Positions 26,507 through 35,013 of a stretch of DNA of 64,000 nucleotides are shown here, piece after piece. Within the stretch, counting starts at the first letter, position 1. Every line of letters begins with the position of its first letter. The position numbers and the translations under genes are program-made. The DNA is from Exercitatus varius (GTDB lineage Bacteria > Pseudomonadota > Gammaproteobacteria > Enterobacterales > Pasteurellaceae), in assembly GCF_029577735.1 (NCBI RefSeq), contig NZ_JARQTO010000003.1, forward strand, positions 100,362 through 164,361, given 5' to 3'. The notes under the pieces were generated by a model. The model had not been told where the DNA came from, ran no database searches, and saw only the letters and a list, made by a program, of their open reading frames with translations.

Positions 26507-27637
26507 ATGAATCATAACATTATCGAATTAGCGCAAAATTTAATCCGTCGTCCGTCCGTTTCGCCGGATGATCAGGGTTGCCAGCAAGTTATTGCGCAAC
26601 GACTGGAACAATTAGGATTCGTCATTGAATGGATGCCCTTTAACGATACTCTGAATCTGTGGGCGAAACACGGTTCCGGTGCGCCGGTTGTGGCCTTTGC
26701 CGGGCATACGGACGTGGTGCCGCCCGGAGATGAAAGTCAATGGACTTATCCGCCTTTTGAAGCCAAAATCGTGGATGATATCTTGTACGGGCGCGGCGCG
26801 GCGGATATGAAAGGCTCGTTGGCGGCGATGGTAGCGGCGGCGGAAGAATATGTGAAAGCCAATCCGAATCACGCCGGCACGATCGCGTTTTTGATTACGT
26901 CGGATGAAGAAGCCGCCGCTAAAGACGGCACGGTGCGCGTGGTGGAAACCCTGATGGCGCGCGGCGAAAATATTGATTTCTGCATGGTTGGCGAACCTTC
27001 CAGCTCAAACACCTTGGGCGATGTGGTGAAAAACGGACGGCGCGGCTCCATTACGGGTAATCTTTATATTGAAGGCATTCAGGGGCACGTGGCATATCCT
27101 CATTTAGCGGAAAATCCGGTGCATAAAGCGTTACCGTTTTTACAGGAATTAACCGCATATCAATGGGATAAGGGTAATGCATTTTTTCCGCCGACCAGCC
27201 TGCAGATCGCCAATATTCGGGCGGGAACCGGTTCTAATAACGTGATTCCGGGCGAATTATATGTGCAGTTCAATTTGCGTTATTGCACGGAAGTGACGGA
27301 TGAGCTCATCAAAAATACTGTGGCGGAGATGCTGAAAAAACACGGCTTGAAGTATCGTATTAACTGGGATTTATCCGGCAAACCCTTTCTCACTGAAGTG
27401 GGAAAATTGGTAGACGCAGTGGTAAACGGTTTAGAATCGATCGTTGGTATTAAACCTAAACTGGATACCGGCGGCGGCACATCAGACGGACGGTTTATCG
27501 CGCTAATGGGTGCGGAAGTGGTGGAACTCGGTCCGTTAAACGCCACCATTCATAAAGTGAACGAATGCGTTCCCGTGGCGGATTTAGTGGCGCTGGGCGC
27601 CGTTTATCAACGAATGCTGGTTAATCTTTTGGATTGA
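26507..27637 (+). CDS. dapE: Succinyl-diaminopimelate desuccinylase DapE
   Basis: 376-residue di-zinc M20 peptidase-family enzyme of lysine/DAP synthesis. Metal ligands in FAGHTDVVPPGD, GRGAADMKGSLAAM, TSDEEAAAKDG, MVGEPSSSNTLGD and LGPLNATIHKVNE. The second-domain (dimerization) segment is intact. The start lies just after the REP, with only an A-rich sequence upstream and no good Shine-Dalgarno. Confidence 0.94.
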   Translation: MNHNIIELAQNLIRRPSVSPDDQGCQQVIAQRLEQLGFVIEWMPFNDTLNLWAKHGSGAPVVAFAGHTDVVPPGDESQWTYPPFEAKIVDDILYGRGAADMKGSLAAMVAAAEEYVKANPNHAGTIAFLITSDEEAAAKDGTVRVVETLMARGENIDFCMVGEPSSSNTLGDVVKNGRRGSITGNLYIEGIQGHVAYPHLAENPVHKALPFLQELTAYQWDKGNAFFPPTSLQIANIRAGTGSNNVIPGELYVQFNLRYCTEVTDELIKNTVAEMLKKHGLKYRINWDLSGKPFLTEVGKLVDAVVNGLESIVGIKPKLDTGGGTSDGRFIALMGAEVVELGPLNATIHKVNECVPVADLVALGAVYQRMLVNLLD

Positions 27638-27718
27638 CCTCAATTTATCCGGGCATATTAGGTGCGTTTTTTTTCGATCTTAACGAACGTTCATAATTGC
27701 CCGACAATGTAACCAAAA

Positions 27719-28399
27719 ATGAAATTAACACCCGAACAACTAACCGGTAAATCCCGCACGCATTTGCTGCCGTTGCCTTGCCCTTATTCGTCGAACCATT
27801 TTCTGCAAGCGCAGGCGGTGCGGGCGTTTCAGGCGTTACAGCAAAGTGCGGTAAAAAACGGCTTCAATTTACAACCCGCCAGCAGTTTTCGTGATTTTTG
27901 GCGGCAGCAGCTGATTTGGAACGGAAAATTCAACGGCGAACGCAAGGTGCACGACGATCACGGAACTGCGGTAAATCTGACCGCACTTTCTTCATGGGAA
28001 AAATGCCAGGCCATTTTGCGTTGGTCGGCTTTGCCGGGCGCCAGCCGCCATCATTGGGGCACGGAAATTGATTTTTGGGATCCTGATCGCATTCCCGAAA
28101 ATCAGTCGCTTCAGCTTGAACCCTGGGAATACGAACAAGGCGGCTATTTTGCGGATTTAAGCGCATGGTTAGCGGATAATCTGGCGATCTTCGATTTTAC
28201 CTTGCCGTTTATGCAATCCGAAAAGTCAATCGAAGTAGGGCGCGAGCCTTGGCATATTAGCTATTGGCCTTTGGCGGAACAAGCGCAGAATCAGTTTACG
28301 TCGGAGCTTTTGATTTCCGCCTGGGAAACGGAAGAAATCGGTGGCAAAGATTGTTTAATTGAACATTTAGATGAGATTTTTGAACGGTATTTCGTATGA
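27719..28399 (+). CDS. M15-family D-Ala-D-Ala carboxypeptidase-like protein
   Basis: 226-residue protein resembling VanY/LAS metallopeptidases. Zinc-site motifs: SRHHWGTEIDFWD (His and Asp ligands) and EPWHISYWP (third ligand). The upstream ASSFRDFWRQQLIWNGK also fits the fold. No clear signal peptide, so cytoplasmic or non-classical location. Substrate is likely a peptidoglycan peptide or similar, but this is inference. Two USS are in the coding region. It follows dapE by 81 bp. Confidence 0.78.
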   Translation: MKLTPEQLTGKSRTHLLPLPCPYSSNHFLQAQAVRAFQALQQSAVKNGFNLQPASSFRDFWRQQLIWNGKFNGERKVHDDHGTAVNLTALSSWEKCQAILRWSALPGASRHHWGTEIDFWDPDRIPENQSLQLEPWEYEQGGYFADLSAWLADNLAIFDFTLPFMQSEKSIEVGREPWHISYWPLAEQAQNQFTSELLISAWETEEIGGKDCLIEHLDEIFERYFV

Positions 28400-28424
28400 C
28401 AGGTAGGGGGCATGTTTGTGACAG

Positions 28425-28486
28425 GTAGGGTGGGCATGCTTGCCCACCAAAAAGTTTCTAATGGTGGGCTGGCAAGCCCACCCTAC
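28425..28486. repeat. REP pair (BIME) between the M15 gene and yjgA
   Basis: Two REPs in opposite orientation: 28425-28448 (core GTGGGCATGCTTGCCCAC) and 28463-28486 (core GTGGGCTGGCAAGCCCAC). Partial copies flank them (GTAGGGGGCATG at 28403, AAGCCCAACCTACG at 28491). It lies between convergent genes, where it may act in termination. Confidence 0.8.
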
Positions 28487-28505
28487 GTTCAAGCCCAACC
28501 TACGT

Positions 28506-29051
28506 TTAATCTTCCAGAATCAATTCTTTCAAATATTGATAAATCTCGCGGTAGGCTTTAGGCGCTTTGTCTTGCTCTTTTTCTTTTTTCGCCGCGCGCA
28601 CCAGATTACGCAAATGCTGGCGATCCGCTTGCGGATAGCCATCGTAAAATTTTGTTAATACCGCATCGTCGCCGGCAACCAGTTCATCGCGTAGCTGTTC
28701 AAGCTTATGCAACATAGCTTGTTGTTGGTTGTGCTTATTCTCAATTTTATCCAAACTTTCACGAATATGATTAATTTCATCTTCTGTCGCCGAACGCAGT
28801 AATTTGCCGATAAATTGCAACTGGCGGCGTTTGGCTTCTCTCTCCGAACGACGAGCCAGATTTACGGCGTCCAGCAAGCGCTCGTTTAATGGGATTTTGT
28901 CTAAATTGGTCTGGGTTAATTCGACTAATTTTGCGCCCAGTTTTTTCAATTCTTCCGCGTCACGCTTGATCTCGCTTTTGCTCACCCAGATGATTTCTTC
29001 CTGTTCGTCGTCCGTCCAGTCCAGTTCCGGTTTTTTGCCCCGTTTTTTCAT
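28506..29051 (-). CDS. yjgA: Ribosome-associated protein YjgA/DarP
   Basis: 181-residue charged helical protein of the DUF615/YjgA family: starts MKKRGKKPELDWTDDEQEEIIWVSKSE..., with LNERLLDAVNLARRSEREAKRRQLQFIGKLL and the C-terminal QHLRNLVRAAKKEKEQDKAPKAYREIYQYLKEL. In E. coli the protein associates with pre-50S particles. It converges on the M15 peptidase gene and diverges from pmbA across a REP pair. Confidence 0.9.
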   Translation of the reverse strand: MKKRGKKPELDWTDDEQEEIIWVSKSEIKRDAEELKKLGAKLVELTQTNLDKIPLNERLLDAVNLARRSEREAKRRQLQFIGKLLRSATEDEINHIRESLDKIENKHNQQQAMLHKLEQLRDELVAGDDAVLTKFYDGYPQADRQHLRNLVRAAKKEKEQDKAPKAYREIYQYLKELILED

Positions 29052-29117
29052 TGTTATTCCTTTAATGTGAAATTTTGCGACATTCTAGCAAATAAGCTAC
29101 AATGCGACAAATATTCG

Positions 29118-29184
29118 GTAGGGTGGGCTTGCTAGCCCACCACTTAACTTTAGGTTAACGGTGGGCTAGCAAGTCCACTCTACG
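29118..29184. repeat. REP pair (BIME) between yjgA and pmbA
   Basis: REP at 29118-29142 (core GTGGGCTTGCTAGCCCAC) and an inverted, slightly degenerate copy at 29159-29184, separated by TTAACTTTAGGTTAA. It fills most of the 148-bp gap between divergent genes, so promoters must lie within or beside it. Confidence 0.8.
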
Positions 29185-29199
29185 TTTTAAGGAAAAACA

Positions 29200-30555
29200 G
29201 TGAAAACAGAACAAAATTCGACCGCACTTTTGAAAGCGCTGGAACAGGAATTGCGCGATGCGGTGAGTTATGCGGTAGAAATTGCCGCCAGAGCCGGCGC
29301 GACGGCGGAGGTTGCCGTAACTAAAGTCAGCGGCTTGTCCGTTTCCACTCGTTTGCGGGAAGTGGAAAATGTGGAATTCAATAACGACGGCGCCTTGGGT
29401 ATTTCGGTGTATTCAGAGCAGAGAAAAGGCAGTGCGTCCACCTCGGATTTAAGTCGCGAAGCCATTAAAAATGCGGTGGAGTCCGCGTTGGCGATTGCCA
29501 AATATACTTCGCTCGACGATTGCGCAGGCTTGGCGCCGAAAGAGCTGATGGCGTTTGACGCGCCGGATTTGGATTTGTATCACCCGGCGGACATCAATGT
29601 GGATACCGCTGTCGAATTGGCTTTACAGGCGGAATCCGCCGCCCTGGATTACGACGAACGTATCGTAAACAGCAACGGCGCATCCTTTAATTCTCATCAA
29701 GGCGTGCGCGTATACGGCAATAGTTATGGCATGTTGCAGAGTTATTTATCCAGCCGTTATTCCGTTTCCTGTTCCGTATTGGGCGGCGCGGACGATGAAT
29801 TGGAAACCGATTATGAGTACACGGTTTCCCGCAAACTTGTCGAGTTGGAAAGCCCGGAATGGGTGGGACGGCATGCCGCCGAGAAAACCATTTCTCACTT
29901 GAAACCGCAAAAAATTGCCACACAACAATGTCCGGTGATTTTTATGAACGATGTGGCGACGGGATTAATAGGACATCTGGCGGCGGCAATCAGCGGCGGC
30001 AGTTTGTATCGTAAAAACAGTTTTTTGCTCGATAAATTAGGCCAAAAAATTCTACCCGACTGGTTTCAAATCAGCGAACGACCGCACCTAATCGGGCGTT
30101 TGGCTTCCACCCCTTTTGACAGCGAAGGCGTGCGTACGCAAGCGCGTGAAATTATCGAAAACGGCGTGTTGCAGACCTATTTGCTCACCAGCTACAGCGC
30201 GAAGAAAATGGGCATGCAAACCACGGGGCATGCCGGCGGTATTCACAACTGGTTGGTTAAATCAAATTCTCACGAAAAATTGCCCGCACTTTTACGTCAA
30301 ATGGGCACAGGCTTGCTTGTCACGGATTTGATGGGACAAGGCGTGAATATGGTCACGGGCGACTACAGCCGCGGCGCCTCAGGTTTTTGGGTGGAAAACG
30401 GCGAAATCCGCTATCCGGTATCCGAAATCACCATTGCCGGTAATTTGTCGGAAATGTTAAATCGTATCGTAGCGGTTGCCGATGACATCGAATATCGTTC
30501 CAATATTCAAACTGGATCTATCTTATTGGAAAATATGAAAATTTCAGGGAATTAA
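29200..30555 (+). CDS. pmbA: Metalloprotease PmbA (TldE)
   Basis: 451-residue TldE/PmbA subunit of the TldD-TldE protease, which matures peptides and degrades unfolded proteins. Nearly co-linear with E. coli PmbA: EVENVEFNNDGALGI, RKGSASTSDLS, FDAPDLDLYHPADI, STPFDSEGVRTQAREII, TGHAGGIHNW, GDYSRGASGFWVENGEI. The start is GTG behind AAGGAAAAA. A USS covers codons 6-10 (NSTALL). Confidence 0.92.
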   Translation: MKTEQNSTALLKALEQELRDAVSYAVEIAARAGATAEVAVTKVSGLSVSTRLREVENVEFNNDGALGISVYSEQRKGSASTSDLSREAIKNAVESALAIAKYTSLDDCAGLAPKELMAFDAPDLDLYHPADINVDTAVELALQAESAALDYDERIVNSNGASFNSHQGVRVYGNSYGMLQSYLSSRYSVSCSVLGGADDELETDYEYTVSRKLVELESPEWVGRHAAEKTISHLKPQKIATQQCPVIFMNDVATGLIGHLAAAISGGSLYRKNSFLLDKLGQKILPDWFQISERPHLIGRLASTPFDSEGVRTQAREIIENGVLQTYLLTSYSAKKMGMQTTGHAGGIHNWLVKSNSHEKLPALLRQMGTGLLVTDLMGQGVNMVTGDYSRGASGFWVENGEIRYPVSEITIAGNLSEMLNRIVAVADDIEYRSNIQTGSILLENMKISGN

Positions 30556-30576
30556 CTAAAATATAAAAAAGAGTTG

Positions 30577-30605
30577 TTGACAATAATTCTCATTTAGCTT
30601 AATCT
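30577..30605 (+). promoter_or_regulatory. Promoter with Fur-box-like operator
   Basis: -35 TTGACA (30577-30582), 17-bp spacer, weak -10 TAATCT (30600-30605). Overlapping the -35 and spacer is TGACAATAATTCTCA (30578-30592), 12 of 14 matches to the 7-1-7 Fur dyad TGATAAT-N-ATTATCA. Confidence 0.6.
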
Positions 30606-30611
30606 TAGTGT

Positions 30612-30703
30612 CATCTGTTAAGGCATAGATGCTCCGACAGGTAGAGTAGAAAGTAAATTCGTTAGGGCAAAAACTGAAGTTGTATGACTTCAGTTTTTTT
30701 TTT
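30612..30703 (+). ncRNA. Candidate Fur-regulated small RNA
   Basis: A roughly 92-nt transcript would run from about 30612 to a strong terminator (AAAACTGAAGT / ACTTCAGTTTT plus Ts, 30669-30703). No ORF of useful length lies in it and pmbA has already ended. A promoter with a Fur-like operator directly upstream is the layout of RyhB/HrrF-type iron-responsive RNAs. The exact 5' end and the link to a named family are inference; the alternative is a plain pmbA terminator plus an unrelated promoter. Confidence 0.5.
30669..30703 (+). terminator. Rho-independent terminator upstream of hpt
   Basis: An 11-bp stem AAAACTGAAGT/ACTTCAGTTTT with a 6-base loop, followed by a run of Ts (total of ten from the stem end). 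A TATAAT at about 30706-30711 just after it may be the hpt -10. Confidence 0.85.
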
Positions 30704-30739
30704 GCTATAATCTTAAAAATTTTAACAAAGGTAAATTGA

Positions 30740-31282
30740 ATGAAAAAACATCATGTTGATGTCCTGATTTCCGAGCGGGAAGTGCGGTCAAAAATTCAAT
30801 CTTTAGGCAAAGAAATCACTGAATTTTACCAGCAAAAACAAGTTGATAAATTAATCGTGATAGGTTTGCTGCGCGGTTCGTTTATGTTTATGGCGGATTT
30901 GGTGCGGGAGCTGAAATTGCCGGTGGAAATTGAATTTTTAACGACTTCCAGTTATGGCACAGGTATGACCTCTACTCACGATGTGAAAATCAGTCAGGAT
31001 TTAACCGGCGATATCAAAGGCGAACACGTATTGATTGTGGAAGACATTATCGACACTGGTTACACACTGGATAAAGTGCGTGCCATTTTAGCTCTGCGCG
31101 AGCCTGCGAGCCTTTCGATTTGTACTTTACTTGATAAACCTTCCCGTCGGGAAGTTTCGGTGTCCGTAGAATGGGTCGGTTTTGAAATACCCGATGAATT
31201 TGTTGTGGGTTACGGCATTGATTACGCGCAACGTTACCGTAATTTAGGGTTTATCGGAAAAGTGGTTTTGGAAGATGAATAA
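30740..31282 (+). CDS. hpt: Hypoxanthine phosphoribosyltransferase
   Basis: 180-residue purine salvage enzyme. PRPP-binding motif VLIVEDIIDTGYTL and conserved LIVIGLLRGSFMFMADL and EFLTTSSYGTG are present; the length matches Hpt. The polysaccharide cluster starts only 28 bp downstream with no recognisable terminator, so read-through into wzz is possible. A USS occurs at codons 14-17. Confidence 0.92.
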   Translation: MKKHHVDVLISEREVRSKIQSLGKEITEFYQQKQVDKLIVIGLLRGSFMFMADLVRELKLPVEIEFLTTSSYGTGMTSTHDVKISQDLTGDIKGEHVLIVEDIIDTGYTLDKVRAILALREPASLSICTLLDKPSRREVSVSVEWVGFEIPDEFVVGYGIDYAQRYRNLGFIGKVVLEDE

Positions 31283-31310
31283 TTCAACTTATTAATAAAA
31301 AGAGACAAGT

Positions 31311-32333
31311 ATGGCAAATTCAGAATTAGCGAAAAACGATGAGATTGATCTCATTGATTTAATTAAGGTTTTATGGAAAAAGAAACTGACGGTTATTCTG
31401 TCAGCTTTTTTATTTACGATTGTTGCGGCTATTTATGCTTTTACGGCTAAGGAAAAATGGACTTCGACGACCGAAGTTATTGAGCCGACTATTGTTGATA
31501 TGGGAGCTTATGGGAATGCAAAATTACGTTTTGCGCAGATTTCGAAATTACCCGATATCACAATCGATACGATATCAAAAAGCCTATATGCTAAGTTTGA
31601 TCGCCTTGCATTTTCCCTAAATGAACGAAGAAATTTCTTCGCTCAATCGGATGAATATAAAGGGTTAATTCAAGATCAAGATGAAAAAGGGAAACGCAAA
31701 ATTTTGTCTGATTTAATCACTGAGGATACCGCAGTGGTTCGTCCTGATCCGAAGAAAAATACCGATATGTTTGGTAATAGAATTACTTTTTCTGCTCAGA
31801 CGCCTGAAAATGCGCAAGAAACATTAACTCAATTTATTGACTTCATTAATGAGAAAGCATTCGAATTAGATAAGAATGAGTTTCAAATGGAAATTGCACA
31901 ACAAATTGATAATTTAACTAATGAAAAAAAAGAAATTGAAGAATCTTTAATGGTGCAAAAAGAACAAAATAAAGACGATTCTAAACCGTTAAACGTTATT
32001 CCCCAGTCTCTGCCTCAAACCAGTTCAAATTCATCCTCTCAATCTGCTCAAGACTCAGCTTTAGATCCTGCAATGGCGTTATTAGTTTATGGTGACGATT
32101 ATTCCCGAATGCAGTTAAGAATTATCACAGGACAAGTTGATCAACTGAAAGCGTTACAGAATGAAGTTAAAGGATTAAAAGCACAAACCTACACTTATCA
32201 GGCTTCACCAAGTTACCCGGTTCAACGCGACTGGCCTAAACGTGCGATTTTGTTGATTGTGGGAGCTGTGTTAGGTGGTATTGTGGGTTGTGCAGTAGTT
32301 TTAGTAAAATTTTTCTTAAGTTCTAAAGAATAA
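31311..32333 (+). CDS. wzz: Polysaccharide chain-length determinant Wzz
   Basis: 340-residue Wzz/PCP1 protein: membrane helices near 28-46 and 310-332, with a long helical periplasmic part between (DNLTNEKKEIEESLMVQKEQ). A Ser/Gln-rich low-complexity stretch interrupts the helices near residues 225-250. The proline-rich segment before the second helix (ASPSYPVQRDWPKRAIL) is typical. Sets modal length of the Wzy-polymerized glycan. First gene of the locus; base composition becomes AT-rich here. Confidence 0.87.
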   Translation: MANSELAKNDEIDLIDLIKVLWKKKLTVILSAFLFTIVAAIYAFTAKEKWTSTTEVIEPTIVDMGAYGNAKLRFAQISKLPDITIDTISKSLYAKFDRLAFSLNERRNFFAQSDEYKGLIQDQDEKGKRKILSDLITEDTAVVRPDPKKNTDMFGNRITFSAQTPENAQETLTQFIDFINEKAFELDKNEFQMEIAQQIDNLTNEKKEIEESLMVQKEQNKDDSKPLNVIPQSLPQTSSNSSSQSAQDSALDPAMALLVYGDDYSRMQLRIITGQVDQLKALQNEVKGLKAQTYTYQASPSYPVQRDWPKRAILLIVGAVLGGIVGCAVVLVKFFLSSKE

Positions 32334-32356
32334 TTCAAAGTTGAGTAGGTTATATT

Positions 32357-33550
32357 ATGACCAAGCTAAAAAGTATTAAAGGCAACCAAAATCTTGCTAA
32401 TTCTTTTTATTTAGTAAGTTTTTGCTTTTACCTGATTAATACTTTTTTAAATCATTCAATGTTTGCTCAACTCTCATCCTATGTTTTGATCAAAGTGATA
32501 TTATTTTCAGCGGTAATTTTATTTTTACTGCTGAAAATAATTTTGATTGATTCTTTTTCGTTTAAAGAAATTATAATTTACTCTTTTCTTTTCTTATTAA
32601 TGTGTCTTATCAGCCTAAAAACCGGTGACCGACAATTAATCACGTTAATTGCTCTTGTTTTAGGAGCAAAAAATGTGGATTTTAAATATGTATTAATAGT
32701 TTTTCTTACTACAATAATTTTATTATTAGTATTTACATATATTTCAACGTTGGTAGATATTATCCCAAATCTTCAATATTCCAGAATCAGAGATGGGGAA
32801 TTGAAAATCCGGAATTCTTTTGGAACTATTTATCCAACAGTTTTTGCTGCATATTTACAAAGTATTGTGATTGCGTATGCCTATTTAATGAATCCAAATA
32901 AATTAATAAATCACTTCTTTTTATTATTGTTAGCTTCTTTATGTTCATATCTTGCTTTAGATTTGGCTGATGCAAGGATGTCTGGATATAGCATTCTTCT
33001 TTTTCTATTAATTTATTATTTCAGTATTTGTTTATTTAGAAATATTTGTAAACATAAATTAATGATATTACTTATTACATTAACCTATTTAATAGGCTTT
33101 ATCACGATATTTTATCTTTCTTATTATTATGATCCTGAAAAGGAAATTTTTGCACAGATTAATAACGCTTTAAGCGGACGATTATTTTTAGGCTATAAAG
33201 CATTACAAGAATACTCAATTCCTTTGTTGGGGCAAGAAGTTGAGTTTATTGGCTTAGGTGGTGCGGTACAAGAAATGTCAGAAGATTATAATTATGTTGA
33301 TTCATCTTATCTACAGTTTATGATGCGATACGGTGTCGTTTTCACCGTTATTTCGATCATAAGTTTTATGAGATTAACCTATAAACGCTTAAAATTAAAC
33401 GATTACAGATTTATCGCCGTTATTTTTATGCTTTCATTTAGTAGTATGATTGAAGATCGTTTATTGGATATTTCAATAAATGTGTATTGGGTATTAATGT
33501 TGGCATATTATAATAATTTTAAGTTACCGATTAATTATGCAAAAAATTAG
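32357..33550 (+). CDS. wzy: Wzy-like O-antigen polymerase
   Basis: 397-residue protein with about ten or more hydrophobic segments, AT-rich and without other domains. A long extracytoplasmic loop lies around residues 250-320 (YYYDPEKEIFAQINNALSGRLFLGYKAL), as in Wzy proteins. Assignment rests on topology, size and position between wzz and wzx; sequence conservation in this family is very low. Overlaps wzx by 14 bp. Confidence 0.7.
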   Translation: MTKLKSIKGNQNLANSFYLVSFCFYLINTFLNHSMFAQLSSYVLIKVILFSAVILFLLLKIILIDSFSFKEIIIYSFLFLLMCLISLKTGDRQLITLIALVLGAKNVDFKYVLIVFLTTIILLLVFTYISTLVDIIPNLQYSRIRDGELKIRNSFGTIYPTVFAAYLQSIVIAYAYLMNPNKLINHFFLLLLASLCSYLALDLADARMSGYSILLFLLIYYFSICLFRNICKHKLMILLITLTYLIGFITIFYLSYYYDPEKEIFAQINNALSGRLFLGYKALQEYSIPLLGQEVEFIGLGGAVQEMSEDYNYVDSSYLQFMMRYGVVFTVISIISFMRLTYKRLKLNDYRFIAVIFMLSFSSMIEDRLLDISINVYWVLMLAYYNNFKLPINYAKN

Positions 33551-34991
33551 ATCTGTTAAGTTTAACTTTATAATGAACCTAATTTTAACTGGTTCTAATT
33601 TTTTATTTCCATTGATCACGTTTCCTTACGTATCAAGAATTTTACAGCCGGAAGGAACAGGGAAAGTAGCATTCGCAACTTCATTTGTTACATATTTTGT
33701 TATGTTTGCTTCCTTTGGGGTTGCTAACTATGGTGTAAGGGCAATAGCACAAGCCAGAGATAATAAAAATACTTTAACTAAAGTCACACATGAAATTTTA
33801 TTCATTAACATTATAATGATGTTTTTTGCATATGTAATTTTTGCATTAACTTTATTTTTTTCAGATAAATTGTGGCAAGAAAGAATATTGCTGAATATTT
33901 CATCATTACTTATATTTTTTACCATTATTGGTGTGGAGTGGTTTTATAAAGGTGTTGAACAATATCAATATATTACAATAAGAACCATTGTATTGAGATT
34001 AATTTCGCTCGTTGCAACTTTTATATTTATAAATTCAAAAGAAGATTATATTTCATTTGCTATTATTAGTATTTTTGCAGCTGTCGGTTCGAGTATTATT
34101 AATTTAATCAATCTTAGAAAATATATTGATTTTAAGTTATATAATCATTATGAAGTTCTAAGACATATAAAACCCATGTTTTTACTTTTTTTAACTAGTT
34201 TTGCCATTGCCGTTTATACAAATACGGATGCGACTATGTTAGGGTTTATGCGAAACGATACGGATGTGGGCTACTATAATGCAGCAATTAGAATTAAAGC
34301 TATTTTATTGAGCATCGTAACTTCATTAGGAGTGGTTTTATTGCCGAGACTGTCTTATTACATTCAACACAATATGACGGAAGAATTTAACTCAGCATTA
34401 AATAAATCTGTTAATTTTATTATGCTTATGGCATTACCCGTTGCAATATTTTTTGTATTATTTGCAAAAGAAACAATTTTGGTTCTAGCAGGAAGTGCCT
34501 ATTTAGAAGCCGTTTTCCCATTACAAATAGTGATGGGTACCGTTTTATTTATTGGGATCACTAATATTTTAGGCATTCAGATTTTATTGCCGCTAAAGAG
34601 AGATGGAGCGTTATTGATTTCCGTGATATGCGGCGCTATTGTTGATATTATTTTAAATCTCTTTTTTATTCCTAAGTTTGGTGCAATTGGGGCGGCTATC
34701 TCAACAACAACAGCGGAATTTATAGTATTATTGATTCAGTGTATTTTTGTAAAAAATTATTTGAAAGTACTATTTAGTAATATTCAATATGTAAAAATTA
34801 CTGTAGCGTTAATTGTGAGTGCCTTTTTTACGAAGTGGTTATTAAGTGCGGTCAATTATTCAGAGCTTTTAGTGCTTATATTAGCTGCATTTATCTTTTT
34901 TAGCCTCTACCTAATCTTATTGGTGCTGACAAAAGAAAAATTTTTATTTGAAAATATCTTTATGCAAATAAAGCATAAAGTAAAACATTAA
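33537..34991 (+). CDS. wzx: O-antigen flippase Wzx
   Basis: 484-residue MATE/MVF-type polysaccharide flippase with about 12-14 membrane segments. The N-terminus (NFLFPLITFPYVSRILQPEGTGKVAFATSF) is characteristic for Wzx/RfbX. Flips undecaprenyl-linked repeat units across the inner membrane. It has one of only two USS in the island (about 34854). Confidence 0.85.
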   Translation: MQKIRSVKFNFIMNLILTGSNFLFPLITFPYVSRILQPEGTGKVAFATSFVTYFVMFASFGVANYGVRAIAQARDNKNTLTKVTHEILFINIIMMFFAYVIFALTLFFSDKLWQERILLNISSLLIFFTIIGVEWFYKGVEQYQYITIRTIVLRLISLVATFIFINSKEDYISFAIISIFAAVGSSIINLINLRKYIDFKLYNHYEVLRHIKPMFLLFLTSFAIAVYTNTDATMLGFMRNDTDVGYYNAAIRIKAILLSIVTSLGVVLLPRLSYYIQHNMTEEFNSALNKSVNFIMLMALPVAIFFVLFAKETILVLAGSAYLEAVFPLQIVMGTVLFIGITNILGIQILLPLKRDGALLISVICGAIVDIILNLFFIPKFGAIGAAISTTTAEFIVLLIQCIFVKNYLKVLFSNIQYVKITVALIVSAFFTKWLLSAVNYSELLVLILAAFIFFSLYLILLVLTKEKFLFENIFMQIKHKVKH

Positions 34992-35013
34992 TGTAATGAT
35001 ATGAGGAATATCA

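Noticed and set aside
31283..31310. JUMPstart/ops element before wzz
   Set aside because: The 28-bp hpt-wzz gap has no GGCGGTAG-type ops sequence, so I do not claim RfaH control.
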